Source: Flavobacteriales bacterium (lineage in GTDB: Bacteria > Bacteroidota > Bacteroidia > Flavobacteriales_D > Parvicellaceae). Taken from it: a stretch of DNA of 48,109 bases. A model generated the notes under the pieces. It worked only from the letters and a program-made list of their open reading frames with translations, was not told the DNA's origin and searched no databases. The stretch is taken from assembly GCA_029251405.1 (NCBI GenBank), contig JAQXDK010000028.1, positions 1 to 48,109 of the forward strand, written 5' to 3'. Positions within the stretch are counted from its first letter, which is position 1, and every line of letters starts with the position of its first letter. Both the position numbers and the translations under genes were made by a program. Shown piece after piece: positions 28,126 through 37,394 of the stretch.

Positions 28126-28941
28126 ATGTCTGTACATAAAGATATAAAACGAGTGACTACTCATGTTCTTCAAGAAATGAAAAGTCAAAATGAAAAAATA
28201 TCGATGTTGACTGCTTATGATTTTTCGATAGCAAAAATTGTAGATCAAGCAGGTATTGATGTTATTTTGGTGGGTGATTCAGCTTCAAATGTCATGGCTG
28301 GTCATGAAACAACTCTACCCATTACCCTTGATCAAATGATCTATCACGCTTCTTCTGTAATTAGGGCTATTAGTAGAGCATTAGTTGTCGTAGACCTTCC
28401 CTTTGGTAATTATCAAGGAGATTCTTTAGAGGCTTTAAGATCAGCTGTTAGAATAATGAAAGAGGCAGAGGCTCATGCGGTAAAGCTGGAAGGTGGGAAA
28501 CAAGTGATAGAGTCAGTAGAAAGAATACTTTCAGCTGGTATTCCAGTTATGGGTCATCTAGGGTTAACACCTCAATCAATTTATAAGTTTGGAACTTACA
28601 CAGTAAGAGCTAGAGAAGAAGAGGAAGCAAAACTATTAATAGAAGATGCGTTACTTTTGCAAAAAGCAGGTTGTTTTGCTCTTATATTAGAAAAAGTTCC
28701 AGCCAAATTAGCAACTGTTGTAGCTGAAAAATTAGATATTCCAGTTATTGGAATTGGTGCTGGTGGTGGTGTAGACGGCCAAGTTTTGGTGTTGCACGAT
28801 ATGTTGGGTATTACCCAGGAGTTCTCTCCAAGATTTTTAAGAAGATACCACAATCTACATTTAGAAATTTTAAAAGCCTGTAGTAATTTTAAAAAAGATG
28901 TGAAATCCCAAGATTTCCCAAATTCTAAAGAACAATATTAA
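28126..28941 (+). CDS. panB: 3-methyl-2-oxobutanoate hydroxymethyltransferase
   Basis: First step of pantothenate synthesis: transfers a hydroxymethyl group from methylenetetrahydrofolate to 3-methyl-2-oxobutanoate. Magnesium ligands Asp51 and Asp90, the KLEGG motif (Lys120, Glu122) and the catalytic Glu189 in ILEKVP are all present. The length, 271 residues, is standard. It is transcribed with the pseudouridine synthase one base later. Its 67-bp divergent upstream gap has a CAAATTTG stretch that differs from the -7 consensus at one position. Confidence 0.96.
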   Translation: MSVHKDIKRVTTHVLQEMKSQNEKISMLTAYDFSIAKIVDQAGIDVILVGDSASNVMAGHETTLPITLDQMIYHASSVIRAISRALVVVDLPFGNYQGDSLEALRSAVRIMKEAEAHAVKLEGGKQVIESVERILSAGIPVMGHLGLTPQSIYKFGTYTVRAREEEEAKLLIEDALLLQKAGCFALILEKVPAKLATVVAEKLDIPVIGIGAGGGVDGQVLVLHDMLGITQEFSPRFLRRYHNLHLEILKACSNFKKDVKSQDFPNSKEQY

Positions 28942-28942
28942 T

Positions 28943-29623
28943 TTGAGTTTTACAGTATTATACGAAGACAATCACCTCATAGCTGTGAAAAAGTTAGCTG
29001 GTGAAATAGTTCAGTCTGACAAGACTGGGGATGAAACACTTGCAGAAAAAGTAAAAGCCTATATAAAGAGAAAATATAAAAAGCCAGGTGATGTTTTTTT
29101 AGGAATAATTCACCGTTTAGATAGACCAGTTGGAGGAGTTATCATATTTGCCAGAACCTCTAAGTCTTTATCGAGAATGAATGCTCTTTTTAGGGAGAAA
29201 GAAGTTAGTAAAGAATATTGGGCAATTGTTGAAGAGAAACCCCCTCTGGAAGAAGGAGAGTTAATTAATTGGTTAAAAAAGAATCAGGAAAAAAACAGGT
29301 CAAGAGCTTATGAAATTGAAGTTAAAGAAAGTAAAAAAGCAATTTTAAACTATCAACTTGTAGGCAGAAGTAAAAACTATTTTTACTTAAAAATAAATCC
29401 TTTAACCGGAAGACATCATCAAATTAGAGTACAACTATCTTTTATGGGTTGTAGTATTAAAGGAGATGTTAAATACGGTGCTAAAAGAACTAATAAAGAT
29501 GGTGGAATTCACTTGTTTGCCAAAAGCATTTCATTTATTCACCCTGTAAAAAAAGAATTACTTACCATTTCAGCCAATCCTCCAATAGATCCACTTTGGA
29601 ATGAATTCTTAAATTTAAGTTAG
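28943..29623 (+). CDS. RluA-family pseudouridine synthase without S4 domain
   Basis: Converts uridine to pseudouridine in rRNA or tRNA. The catalytic aspartate is Asp60 in HRLDRPVGG (57-65), and the RHHQIRVQL motif near residues 158-166 completes the RluA signature. At 226 residues it has only the catalytic core and no N-terminal S4 RNA-binding domain, like RluA or TruC rather than RluD. The start is TTG at 28943, one base after panB stops. The RNA target cannot be told. Confidence 0.9.
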   Translation: MSFTVLYEDNHLIAVKKLAGEIVQSDKTGDETLAEKVKAYIKRKYKKPGDVFLGIIHRLDRPVGGVIIFARTSKSLSRMNALFREKEVSKEYWAIVEEKPPLEEGELINWLKKNQEKNRSRAYEIEVKESKKAILNYQLVGRSKNYFYLKINPLTGRHHQIRVQLSFMGCSIKGDVKYGAKRTNKDGGIHLFAKSISFIHPVKKELLTISANPPIDPLWNEFLNLS

Positions 29624-29627
29624 CTCC

Positions 29628-30005
29628 TTATTTTCCAGCAATAAAACTGATTTCTATATTGGCATCTTTAGGTAATCTTGATACTTGTACAGTCTCTCTT
29701 GCAGGATAAGGTTCGTTAAAAAAATTGGAATAAATTTTATTTACAACTTCGAAATCATCCATGTTTTTTAGGAAAATACTACATTTTAAAATATTTTCTC
29801 TTTCAAGTTTAGAGGCAGCTAATAACGCATCAATATTTTTAAAAATTTGAGTCAATTCTTCTGAAATAGACGCTGTGTTCAAAATTCCATCAATAGGATT
29901 AATTGCTATTTGACCACTTGCGATTAATAATCCATTGTATTCAACAGCCTGACTGTAAGGACCAACCGGAACAGGTGCGTTAGGGATGTTTATAGTTTTC
30001 TTCAT
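29628..30005 (-). CDS. ridA: RidA-family enamine/imine deaminase
   Basis: Hydrolyses reactive 2-aminoacrylate and related enamines. The 125-residue protein has the PVGPYSQAV start, the GQIAINP segment, and the substrate-binding Arg103 and Glu118 in the PARETVQVSRLPKDANIEI region; these line up with E. coli RidA residues 105 and 120. The start shares a base with the stop of lptD (TAATG), which implies translation by reinitiation from the lptD mRNA. Confidence 0.93.
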   Translation of the reverse strand: MKKTINIPNAPVPVGPYSQAVEYNGLLIASGQIAINPIDGILNTASISEELTQIFKNIDALLAASKLERENILKCSIFLKNMDDFEVVNKIYSNFFNEPYPARETVQVSRLPKDANIEISFIAGK

Positions 30006-32584
30006 TAGGGTATATTATTGTCGTACCATGTTTTTCTTCGTTGTAATTTGAGATCTTGAAGAATGGATGATTTAACACTTATATTTAAATTATAACTTCT
30101 CATAAAACCAATTGGTATCCAATTGAAACTCATCTGCCAACAATGTAAATCTCTTGCAATATTAATCGAGGTAAAACTAAATTCTTTATTTACGAAATCG
30201 TAATTTGTCATATAAGAAATTTTCCAATTTTTGGTGATGCTAAAATCTCCTCTCAATCCTACACTCTGTGTAATGTATGATGTGTCGGTGTTGGTATTGA
30301 TAGTTCTTCTGTAATCAATTTTATAATCTATACCAATTGTCCATGGGATATTGAAATCAAGATACATATCAGTATTAGAATTTATCATATCTAACTCTTC
30401 TTTCGGCCCTTTATCACTTTCATATTCTTCTTTATTATTTTTAGGAGATTTTAAGCTGGTGCCTATGGCCAAATTTGCTGATTTGATGGTTCCTAATTTT
30501 CTGTTTTCTAAAAACTGATAATTATCTACTCTTTTACCGTTTAAATACTGATAGGGGTCAAGTCTTCCACCAAATCTAAAATTTACTTTTTTCCATAAAG
30601 TGGTTCGGCCAATTAGTTGGATATTATCTAATTGAAAAGAATCTTTAATAAGGTCGTACCCAGAAGATATACTTAAGTTGTCTAAAATTTTAGTTTTTAT
30701 AAAGGGTTCTTTATCTGTTGTGTCATTTAAATTTCTTTTTTTAAGTTCCAATGAATTTATTAAACTAAAACCCAATCTCCCAGATTCAAAAGAGTTTATC
30801 GTCCCATAAATATTATTTGAAAAAGGGGAGTAGGTTCGTGTATTTTCTAAAGAGTCTGATTGGTAGGTAGATAAAGGGTGATTATTTGGTCGATAGGTGA
30901 AGTTTATATTAGGGGTTAAAGTATGTCTAATTTTTGAATCGTTTTTTCCTCTTAAGAATTTGGCGAATTTATAAAAACCGTAAATTTTAGTGGTTGCAGA
31001 AGCACTGAAACTTTGAGAGAATAGTTGCGAAAAGCCTTTGACAGTATCGTTTATCACCAGATTTTCAACGTCATCCCAAGATTTAGATAATTGATCTAAA
31101 TACCATAAAGAAGATAATTTATAAGAAGGGTTTATGGTTACATTTTTACCAAATAGTTTTATGGAACTTGATGCGTTAATGTTATGTCTCATACCACTTT
31201 TCCCATTAGAAAATAAGTCTGTTGGGTTACTACTGAAAAGATCTGATGAATTCACACTTATTTGATTCTTTGTGTTCATTTGATAATTAATATTGGTTTG
31301 GTCAATAATATCATGAATAAAGTTCTTGTTAATACTGTTTTTCCTTAACATTTTGAACGGATAAAATCTATTTACATTATATGCTATTTCTGGTAAAGTA
31401 AAAATCATTTGCCCTGTATTTCCGTTTTGAGTATGTCTTAAATTAGTATTCAAATTGGAGCTAATTTCACCCTTGAATCTTTTACTCCACGCTATATTAG
31501 AATTAAATGTATTGGTCAAGTAATTTTGTGCAGATATGTTGTTGTAATCGTTTCTAAAATTAGTAGTTGTTCCAGCATTAATAAGGGCTTTAAAAGTGCT
31601 TCCAGGATTTAGTTTGGCGTCGTTTTGATGATTCCATCTTACAAAAAACTCTCTAGATTTACTGAAGTCTGGAAAATCTTTTTCTCCACTCACAACATTT
31701 CTATAGGAAAATTGAAATTGACCGTTGTACTTATATCTTACTTTATATTTTGTGGTGTTAGCCAATCCCCAAGAACCTTTGCTGTAAATATCTCCAGTTA
31801 ATGAAGTACTTAGTCTACCATTTTTGAACTGATGATAATAGCCACCTCCAAGTAAATAGAAACCTAACCCTTGAGATTCACCGTAAGTAGGTATGAGAAT
31901 CCCGTTAGAACTTTTATTTTTCTTGTTTGGAAGAAAAGCAAAAGGCAAACCAAGTGGAGTGGGTATTTCAGCTATATATAAATTAACAGGACCTGAAACA
32001 ATTTTATCGTCAGGTTTAATAACCGCTTTTCTCAATTTAAAGTAAAAGTGAGGATGGTCTAAATCACAAGTTGTGTAAAGTGCATTTTTAATATGAATAT
32101 CTCCATTATTTTGTCTTTTTACTTTTTGACCATGTATAAAGCTTTCCCCTTCTTGAAGTTTTACTTCGTAAGTAATTCCTTTTTTGGTTTTAAAATTGAA
32201 TTTTAGGGAATCGGAGGTAGTAGAGGTAGATCCGTCAGATAAAATAGGTTTACCAATTTTTTGATTATTTGAATCTAGACAATACCTAGCAAATACAGTT
32301 TTAGTTTCAAAGTTAAATTTAATAAAACAAGCATCTAAAACAATTTCACCATAATCAATATGTCCATCATTGTATAAAAATGTTTCCTTGTTATTCATGT
32401 CTAATATGATGGAGTCTTTAGCATTCCAGTTTAAGGTGGCTTCTAATTGGCTGGATTTTTGTAGAGTATCTTCTTGTGAGAAAATACTACTAGTGTTTAT
32501 TAACACTAAAAAGAGTATAAATAGAGCAAAGTATTCTTTTAATAACCCGTTAAGGAACTTAAATTTGAGAAAAAGTTCGTTCAT
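30005..32584 (-). CDS. LptD-like LPS assembly barrel protein
   Basis: Putative outer-membrane translocon that inserts lipopolysaccharide. The signal-like start (to about residue 36, ending IFSQ) is followed by an OstA/LptA-like jellyroll (about 45-180, KDSIILDMNNKETFLYNDG) with the conserved IPTPLGLPFAFLPNK turn at about 208-222. The remainder to 859 consists of alternating beta strands of the barrel. Cysteines are few and the disulfide pattern of proteobacterial LptD is not evident, as is usual for Bacteroidota forms. The gene is divergent from the amidase across 72 bp and is followed by ridA. The OstA-like partner is at 37346-38863. Confidence 0.86.
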   Translation of the reverse strand: MNELFLKFKFLNGLLKEYFALFILFLVLINTSSIFSQEDTLQKSSQLEATLNWNAKDSIILDMNNKETFLYNDGHIDYGEIVLDACFIKFNFETKTVFARYCLDSNNQKIGKPILSDGSTSTTSDSLKFNFKTKKGITYEVKLQEGESFIHGQKVKRQNNGDIHIKNALYTTCDLDHPHFYFKLRKAVIKPDDKIVSGPVNLYIAEIPTPLGLPFAFLPNKKNKSSNGILIPTYGESQGLGFYLLGGGYYHQFKNGRLSTSLTGDIYSKGSWGLANTTKYKVRYKYNGQFQFSYRNVVSGEKDFPDFSKSREFFVRWNHQNDAKLNPGSTFKALINAGTTTNFRNDYNNISAQNYLTNTFNSNIAWSKRFKGEISSNLNTNLRHTQNGNTGQMIFTLPEIAYNVNRFYPFKMLRKNSINKNFIHDIIDQTNINYQMNTKNQISVNSSDLFSSNPTDLFSNGKSGMRHNINASSSIKLFGKNVTINPSYKLSSLWYLDQLSKSWDDVENLVINDTVKGFSQLFSQSFSASATTKIYGFYKFAKFLRGKNDSKIRHTLTPNINFTYRPNNHPLSTYQSDSLENTRTYSPFSNNIYGTINSFESGRLGFSLINSLELKKRNLNDTTDKEPFIKTKILDNLSISSGYDLIKDSFQLDNIQLIGRTTLWKKVNFRFGGRLDPYQYLNGKRVDNYQFLENRKLGTIKSANLAIGTSLKSPKNNKEEYESDKGPKEELDMINSNTDMYLDFNIPWTIGIDYKIDYRRTINTNTDTSYITQSVGLRGDFSITKNWKISYMTNYDFVNKEFSFTSINIARDLHCWQMSFNWIPIGFMRSYNLNISVKSSILQDLKLQRRKTWYDNNIP

Positions 32585-32656
32585 AGTTTATTTGATCAAC
32601 TCTAAAGAAAATTTATTTTTCAAACGAAAAAACTGAAATTAAATTATACAAATATA

Positions 32657-33748
32657 ATGGTACTTATATTAAGAGGGTATTTCTTATTGTTTCTTTTGAC
32701 ATTTTGTTTGCAAATTTCTTATTCTCAAACAGGATTAGGAATTAATACTGTAGTTATAGATCCTGGACACGGAGGAAAAGATCCAGGAGCAATAAGTCCT
32801 AATAATAACTATGAAAAAACAGTGGTACTCAAAGTAAGTTTGTTACTAGGTGATTTAATTAAAAAGAACTTTCCAGATGTTAAAGTAATTTACACTAGAG
32901 ACACTGATAGATTTATTGGATTGGCAAAAAGAGCTAAGATTGCCAATGAAATTGGTGCAGATTTATTTATTTCAATTCACGCTAACGCGATTGAGGCTCC
33001 ATCTGCAAATGGTTTTGAAACTTGGGTGCTAGGATTACACAAGTCACAGGCTGCTCTAGAAGTTGCTAAATTCGAAAATTCAGCTATTTTAATGGAGGAA
33101 AACAATAAGCAAACTTATTCAGAATTTAATCCTAACGACCCCGACGCTTATATAGCATTGTCTATGCGTCAAAATGCTTTTTTAGACCAAAGTTTAATTC
33201 TTGCAAATTCCATTCAAAAAGACTCTAAATTAAAACTTGGTTTAAGAAATAGAGGGGTGAAGCAAGCGGGATTTATGGTATTGTACAGAGCAACCATGCC
33301 TGCTGTTTTGGTAGAACTAGGTTTCTTATCAAATCCAAAAGACGAAAAGCTTTTAATTTCAAAATCTGGACAGCTAAAATTAGCAAATCATCTCTTTGAA
33401 GGTTTTAAAAATTATAAGAATAAATACGATAATGTAGATGAGTCTCTTTCAGAGTTTAACGATCAAAAAAAGGTAATTAAGAAAGTTAATTATTTAGATA
33501 CCGGCAAGGTTTATAAAGTCCAATTGGCTACTTCAAGCGTAAAAATACCTACACTTCCAGAAAACTTTAATGGATTAAAAGGCGTAGAAGTGTATATTAG
33601 TGGAAAATTTTATAAATATACCTTTGGAATAAGCTCAGATTTGAAAGTAATTAATGCAGAATTGAATCAGGTAAGAAACTCAGGTTATGAATCAGCTTTT
33701 GTAATCTCTTTTCAAGATGGTAAAAGATTAAACTGGGTAAAGCAGTAA
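32657..33748 (+). CDS. N-acetylmuramoyl-L-alanine amidase (AmiC-like) with SPOR-like end
   Basis: Exported zinc amidase that cleaves peptide side chains from peptidoglycan. A signal peptide covers about 1-24. The amidase_3 domain (about 30-245) shows the zinc ligands His38 (DPGHGGKDPGA), Glu53 and His108 (SIHANA) and the catalytic Glu220 (LVELGFLSN). From about residue 280 a beta/alpha region (VYKVQLATSSVK and FYKYTFGI) resembles a SPOR peptidoglycan-binding domain, which would target it to division sites. It is followed 9 bp later by mlaD. Confidence 0.93.
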   Translation: MVLILRGYFLLFLLTFCLQISYSQTGLGINTVVIDPGHGGKDPGAISPNNNYEKTVVLKVSLLLGDLIKKNFPDVKVIYTRDTDRFIGLAKRAKIANEIGADLFISIHANAIEAPSANGFETWVLGLHKSQAALEVAKFENSAILMEENNKQTYSEFNPNDPDAYIALSMRQNAFLDQSLILANSIQKDSKLKLGLRNRGVKQAGFMVLYRATMPAVLVELGFLSNPKDEKLLISKSGQLKLANHLFEGFKNYKNKYDNVDESLSEFNDQKKVIKKVNYLDTGKVYKVQLATSSVKIPTLPENFNGLKGVEVYISGKFYKYTFGISSDLKVINAELNQVRNSGYESAFVISFQDGKRLNWVKQ

Positions 33749-33757
33749 AAAAATTAA

Positions 33758-34780
33758 ATGAAGTTTAAAAAACAATTTTTAATTGGAATCATATCTATTG
33801 TAGGACTATTTATCATTGTCGTAGGTTCTTATTTTCTAAAAGGCCAAGAGCTTTGGAAGTCAAGGTATGTTTACTACAGTAAGTTTACAAATACTGAAGG
33901 ACTTACCACTGGAAGACCCGTCAATTTAAATGGTCTTAAGGTGGGAATTATAACTAACGTTAAATTTGATCCACAAAACTTTAATTCCATTTTAGTAGAA
34001 TTTGAACTTACGAATCCAAATGTTCAAAAACTTCAAAAAGGTTCTACGATTTTACTGAACTCTGATTTACTTTCTGGTGCGTATTTAGATATTGCCTGGG
34101 GAGACTCATCTACTTTTCATCAAGCCAAGGATACTATTCCATCATCAGTTTCATTAGCGTTAGAAGATCAAATTAACGAAAGACTTATTCCTTTAGAGAA
34201 AAAAACTAACGAATTAATAAGTACGGCAGATTCTGCAATTAAAACGATAGAAGCCATTTTTAGTAGAAATACTGATAATTTAGATGCATCATTCGATGGT
34301 ATAAAAAACTCAATAAGAAATTTGGAAAAAGTTTCTTTAGAAATCAGTAGTTTGGTGAAATCCGAGAGAAGTAACATTAGCGATATTGTATTAAATGTTA
34401 AAACAATTACAACTAACTTAAAAGAAAGCAATGAGGTAATTAATAAAATATTGCAGAACGCCTCCGACTTATCAGATACCCTTATAGCATCAGACATTAG
34501 CGCTACCATTGAGAATGCTAAAGAATCTTTGAAAGAAGTTAATTTAATATTGTACGACATTCAACACGGAGATGGAACACTCACTCATTTAATTAAGGAT
34601 TCTACCATGTATTATTCAGTAAACATAATGCTTGAAGAGGCAACTAGACTTTTAGAAAATATTAAAACAGAACCTAAACGTTATGTTCAATTTAGTATTT
34701 TTGGAGGTAAGGATAAAAGTATTTTAGATTCAAGAGATGAAAAGCTTTTAAAGAAATTTGCTGGGGATTCTCTTAATTAA
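33758..34780 (+). CDS. MlaD/MCE-domain lipid transport protein
   Basis: Inner-membrane-anchored MCE protein thought to shuttle phospholipids between membranes as the substrate-binding part of an Mla ABC complex. A membrane helix (about 9-28) is followed by one MCE domain (about 37-118, TEGLTTGRPVNLNGLKVGII) and a long helical tail (about 125-310). Length is 340 residues. The ATPase and permease (MlaF, MlaE) are not in this window, which is common in Bacteroidota. It is the second gene of the amidase group. Confidence 0.9.
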   Translation: MKFKKQFLIGIISIVGLFIIVVGSYFLKGQELWKSRYVYYSKFTNTEGLTTGRPVNLNGLKVGIITNVKFDPQNFNSILVEFELTNPNVQKLQKGSTILLNSDLLSGAYLDIAWGDSSTFHQAKDTIPSSVSLALEDQINERLIPLEKKTNELISTADSAIKTIEAIFSRNTDNLDASFDGIKNSIRNLEKVSLEISSLVKSERSNISDIVLNVKTITTNLKESNEVINKILQNASDLSDTLIASDISATIENAKESLKEVNLILYDIQHGDGTLTHLIKDSTMYYSVNIMLEEATRLLENIKTEPKRYVQFSIFGGKDKSILDSRDEKLLKKFAGDSLN

Positions 34781-34799
34781 CAGTTGTTAATTTTTTTTC

Positions 34800-36125
34800 A
34801 TGTTAGGTCAGTTAATATTTGCTATTTTATTATTGCTAGGTTTTGGATTTTTTGGTTACAATATTTCAAAAATTAGAAAAAACATATTATTAGGAAAACC
34901 TCTTAACAGATCCGATCAAAAACTTAAAAGAATAAAGACAACATTACTCATTGCTTTGGGACAAAAAAAAATGTTTCAACGCTTTTTGCCTGCTCTTTTT
35001 CACCTTTTCATTTATGTTGCATTTCTTTTTACATCTACCGAATTAATCGAAATAATTATTGATGGATTAACAGGTAGTCATCGATTTTTTTGGAATAAAT
35101 TAGGAGGGGTTTATATTCTTTTAATCAATACCATAGAAATATTATCTGTCTTGGCCTTCATAGCAACATTGGTCTTTCTTACCAGAAGAAACCTTCTGAC
35201 AATTCCTCGCTTTCAAATGTCAGAAATGAATGGTTGGCCTAAACTTGATGGCAATATTATTTTATACCTTGAAATTTTACTTTTGATATGTGTTTTCACA
35301 ATGAATGGAGCTGATGAATCTCTTTACCTGAAAGGTCAATCTCATGTTGATGGATCCGGATCTTTTGGATTTGTTATTTCATCGTTAACAGCACCTTATT
35401 TTTTCAATCAGTTTAATATTGATACATTAATTTTACTTGAAAGAATTGGCTGGTGGGGTCATATTTTAGTTGTTTTTGCTTTTTTAAATTATTTACCTTT
35501 TTCTAAGCATTTTCATATTTTAATGGCATTTCCAAATACCTATTATAGTAACTTAAATAAGAATGGTGCTTTTAATAATTTATCCTCTGTAAAGGAAGAA
35601 GTTTATAAAATGTTAGATCCTAATTTTGATCCTTACGCAACGCCTGTTGAAGGGGACGCAGTACCTGATCGATTTGGAGCAAAAGATGTTGAAGATTTAT
35701 CATGGAAAAATCTTATGGATGCATACACGTGCACGGAATGCGGTAGGTGTACCTCTGCTTGTCCAGCAAATTTAACTGGCAAAAAGTTAAGTCCAAGAAA
35801 AATAATTATGGATACTAGAGACAGATTAGAGGAAGTAGGTAAAAATAAGAGAGTATATGGACAAGATTTTAAGGACGATAAATCCTTATTGGGAGATTAT
35901 ATTACCGAGGAAGAAATTTGGGCATGTACTTCTTGCAATGCTTGTGTTCAAGAGTGTCCAGTTAATATCGATCCACTTTCAGTTATAATTGATTTAAGAA
36001 GATATTTGGTAATGGAAGAGTCCAAAGTACCATCGGATTTAACAGGCATGTTAACCAATATCGAAAATAATGGTGCTCCATGGCAGTTTTCACAAGCTGA
36101 TAGAATTAAATGGGCAGAAGAATAA
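34800..36125 (+). CDS. Membrane-bound 2[4Fe-4S] electron transfer subunit (HdrD/DsrK-like)
   Basis: A 441-residue protein with about five or six membrane helices (to about residue 235) and a cytoplasmic ferredoxin domain carrying two complete clusters: Cys311, Cys314, Cys317, Cys321 (CTECGRCTSACP) and Cys376, Cys379, Cys382, Cys386 (CTSCNACVQECP). Histidines inside the helices, such as His68 and His221, could bind haem b, but this is not certain. With the CCG-domain subunit downstream (7 bp) it would form a quinone-linked oxidoreductase of the heterodisulfide-reductase-like type. The electron donor and acceptor are unknown; lactate, glycolate and thiol redox are candidates from the wider family. 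Confidence 0.85.
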   Translation: MLGQLIFAILLLLGFGFFGYNISKIRKNILLGKPLNRSDQKLKRIKTTLLIALGQKKMFQRFLPALFHLFIYVAFLFTSTELIEIIIDGLTGSHRFFWNKLGGVYILLINTIEILSVLAFIATLVFLTRRNLLTIPRFQMSEMNGWPKLDGNIILYLEILLLICVFTMNGADESLYLKGQSHVDGSGSFGFVISSLTAPYFFNQFNIDTLILLERIGWWGHILVVFAFLNYLPFSKHFHILMAFPNTYYSNLNKNGAFNNLSSVKEEVYKMLDPNFDPYATPVEGDAVPDRFGAKDVEDLSWKNLMDAYTCTECGRCTSACPANLTGKKLSPRKIIMDTRDRLEEVGKNKRVYGQDFKDDKSLLGDYITEEEIWACTSCNACVQECPVNIDPLSVIIDLRRYLVMEESKVPSDLTGMLTNIENNGAPWQFSQADRIKWAEE

Positions 36126-36132
36126 TTAGTAT

Positions 36133-36924
36133 ATGGATAAATTAAAAGTTCCTACAGTAGCTGAAATGTTAGCTAATAACGAGCGACCAGATATTTTATT
36201 CTGGGTTGGATGTTCTGGTAGTTTCGACGATAGAGCGAAGAAGATAACAAAAGCAATTGTTAAAATATTGAATTATTGCAATATCAAATTTGCAGTTCTA
36301 GGAGCTGAGGAATCTTGTACTGGAGATCCTGCAAAAAGAGCAGGAAATGAGTTTGCATTTATGATGCAAGCGATTCAAAATATAGAATTGCTGAAAGGTT
36401 ATGAAATTCAAAAAATTGTTACTGGATGCCCTCATTGTTTTAACACATTAAAAAATGAGTACCCTGAATTAGGTGCAGATTTTGAAGTAGTCCATCACAC
36501 TCAATTAATAAATCAATTAATTAGAGAAGGCAGATTACTTTTAAAAGGAGGGGGGAATTTTAATGGTAAGAAGATCACTTTTCATGATCCGTGTTATCTT
36601 GGAAGAGCTAATGACGTTTATGAGGCTCCTCGAGAGGTGCTCCAAAAATTAGATGCAGAATTAGCTGAAATGAAAAGATCAAAAGCTAATGGTCTATGTT
36701 GTGGAGCTGGTGGTGCACAAATGTTTAAAGAAGCAGAAAAAGGTAACAAAGAAATAAATATTGAAAGAACGGAAGATGCTTTGGAAGTTAGTCCAGACTA
36801 CATTGCAACTGGCTGTCCTTTTTGTAATACCATGATGACTGATGGTGTGAAACATTTTGAAAAAGAAGAGAAAATTAAAGTATTGGATATTGCAGAGCTC
36901 ATTGTAAATGCCGCCGAGTTATGA
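36133..36924 (+). CDS. CCG-domain Fe-S subunit (HdrB-like)
   Basis: Soluble partner of the preceding membrane subunit. The protein (263 residues) carries two CCG-type cysteine sets: Cys27, Cys62, Cys99 and Cys102 (TGCPHC), then Cys154 (DPCYLGR), Cys189-Cys190 (LCCGAGG), Cys228 and Cys231 (TGCPFC). These bind an unusual 4Fe-4S site in heterodisulfide reductases and LutA/GlcF proteins. The stop TGA overlaps the next ATG. It contains a run of six G at 36550-36555 within the GGG triplet of residues 139-141. Confidence 0.9.
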   Translation: MDKLKVPTVAEMLANNERPDILFWVGCSGSFDDRAKKITKAIVKILNYCNIKFAVLGAEESCTGDPAKRAGNEFAFMMQAIQNIELLKGYEIQKIVTGCPHCFNTLKNEYPELGADFEVVHHTQLINQLIREGRLLLKGGGNFNGKKITFHDPCYLGRANDVYEAPREVLQKLDAELAEMKRSKANGLCCGAGGAQMFKEAEKGNKEINIERTEDALEVSPDYIATGCPFCNTMMTDGVKHFEKEEKIKVLDIAELIVNAAEL

Positions 36925-37394
36925 TCTTTTCCACTCTGTCACCAACTTCTAAAGTTTGGGTTTATATTTCTTTTAACTCATTAGATTCTAATTTAAAAGA
37001 AAAAATAAAATTGTCTTTTAATACTTTTAAAAGTAGTTGGAAATCTCACGGAAATCAAGTTAAAGCCCAAATGAAATTTATTAAAAGTAACGTTCTTGTG
37101 GTTGGTGCTCAGCACAAAGGGGCAGATATTTGTGGTAGAGCTGTTGATGAACAAGTGAGATGGGTCGACGGAATTAGTAAAGATTGTAATGTAGATCTTT
37201 TGAATAGAAATAATGTTGCTTTTTTATTTTCTGACTCTCTTCAGATATATAATTTTAAAAATATAGAAGAGTTGGTCAAGGATGGAACAATATCAAACTC
37301 TACTTTACATATTAATTCTTTTTGCACTCGCAATTCAGATAAAATTCAATTGCCTTTTAGTGAATCTACTTTAGGTTCTAAGTATTTTTCTTGA
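36921..37394 (+). CDS. Conserved small protein misnamed ABC transporter ATPase
   Basis: A 157-residue soluble protein recognised as a Bacteroidota-specific family that databases often label ABC transporter ATPase. It has no Walker A, Walker B or ABC signature, so the label is unsupported. Recognisable segments are SKVWVYISFNSL (about 10-21), WKSHGNQVKAQMKFI and the DICGRAVDEQVRWVDGI stretch (about 70-86), followed by DVDLLNR-type residues. The ATG overlaps the stop of the Fe-S subunit (ATGA), so it likely works with the redox pair or simply shares its mRNA. The 3' end overlaps the convergent ostA by 49 bp. Confidence 0.75.
   Translation: MIFSTLSPTSKVWVYISFNSLDSNLKEKIKLSFNTFKSSWKSHGNQVKAQMKFIKSNVLVVGAQHKGADICGRAVDEQVRWVDGISKDCNVDLLNRNNVAFLFSDSLQIYNFKNIEELVKDGTISNSTLHINSFCTRNSDKIQLPFSESTLGSKYFS

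Noticed and set aside
32649-32656. CAAATATA as a minus-strand -7 box for lptD
   Set aside because: It matches the consensus, but it is 65 bases from the lptD ATG, next to the amidase start, and has no -33 partner.
34168-34560. 130-codon minus-strand frame in mlaD
   Set aside because: It mirrors the helical tail of mlaD and has no features of its own.
36550-36555. G6 run in the HdrB-like gene as a phase switch
   Set aside because: Six bases is short for slippage, and it encodes part of a glycine stretch; weaker than the C8 tract at 46900.
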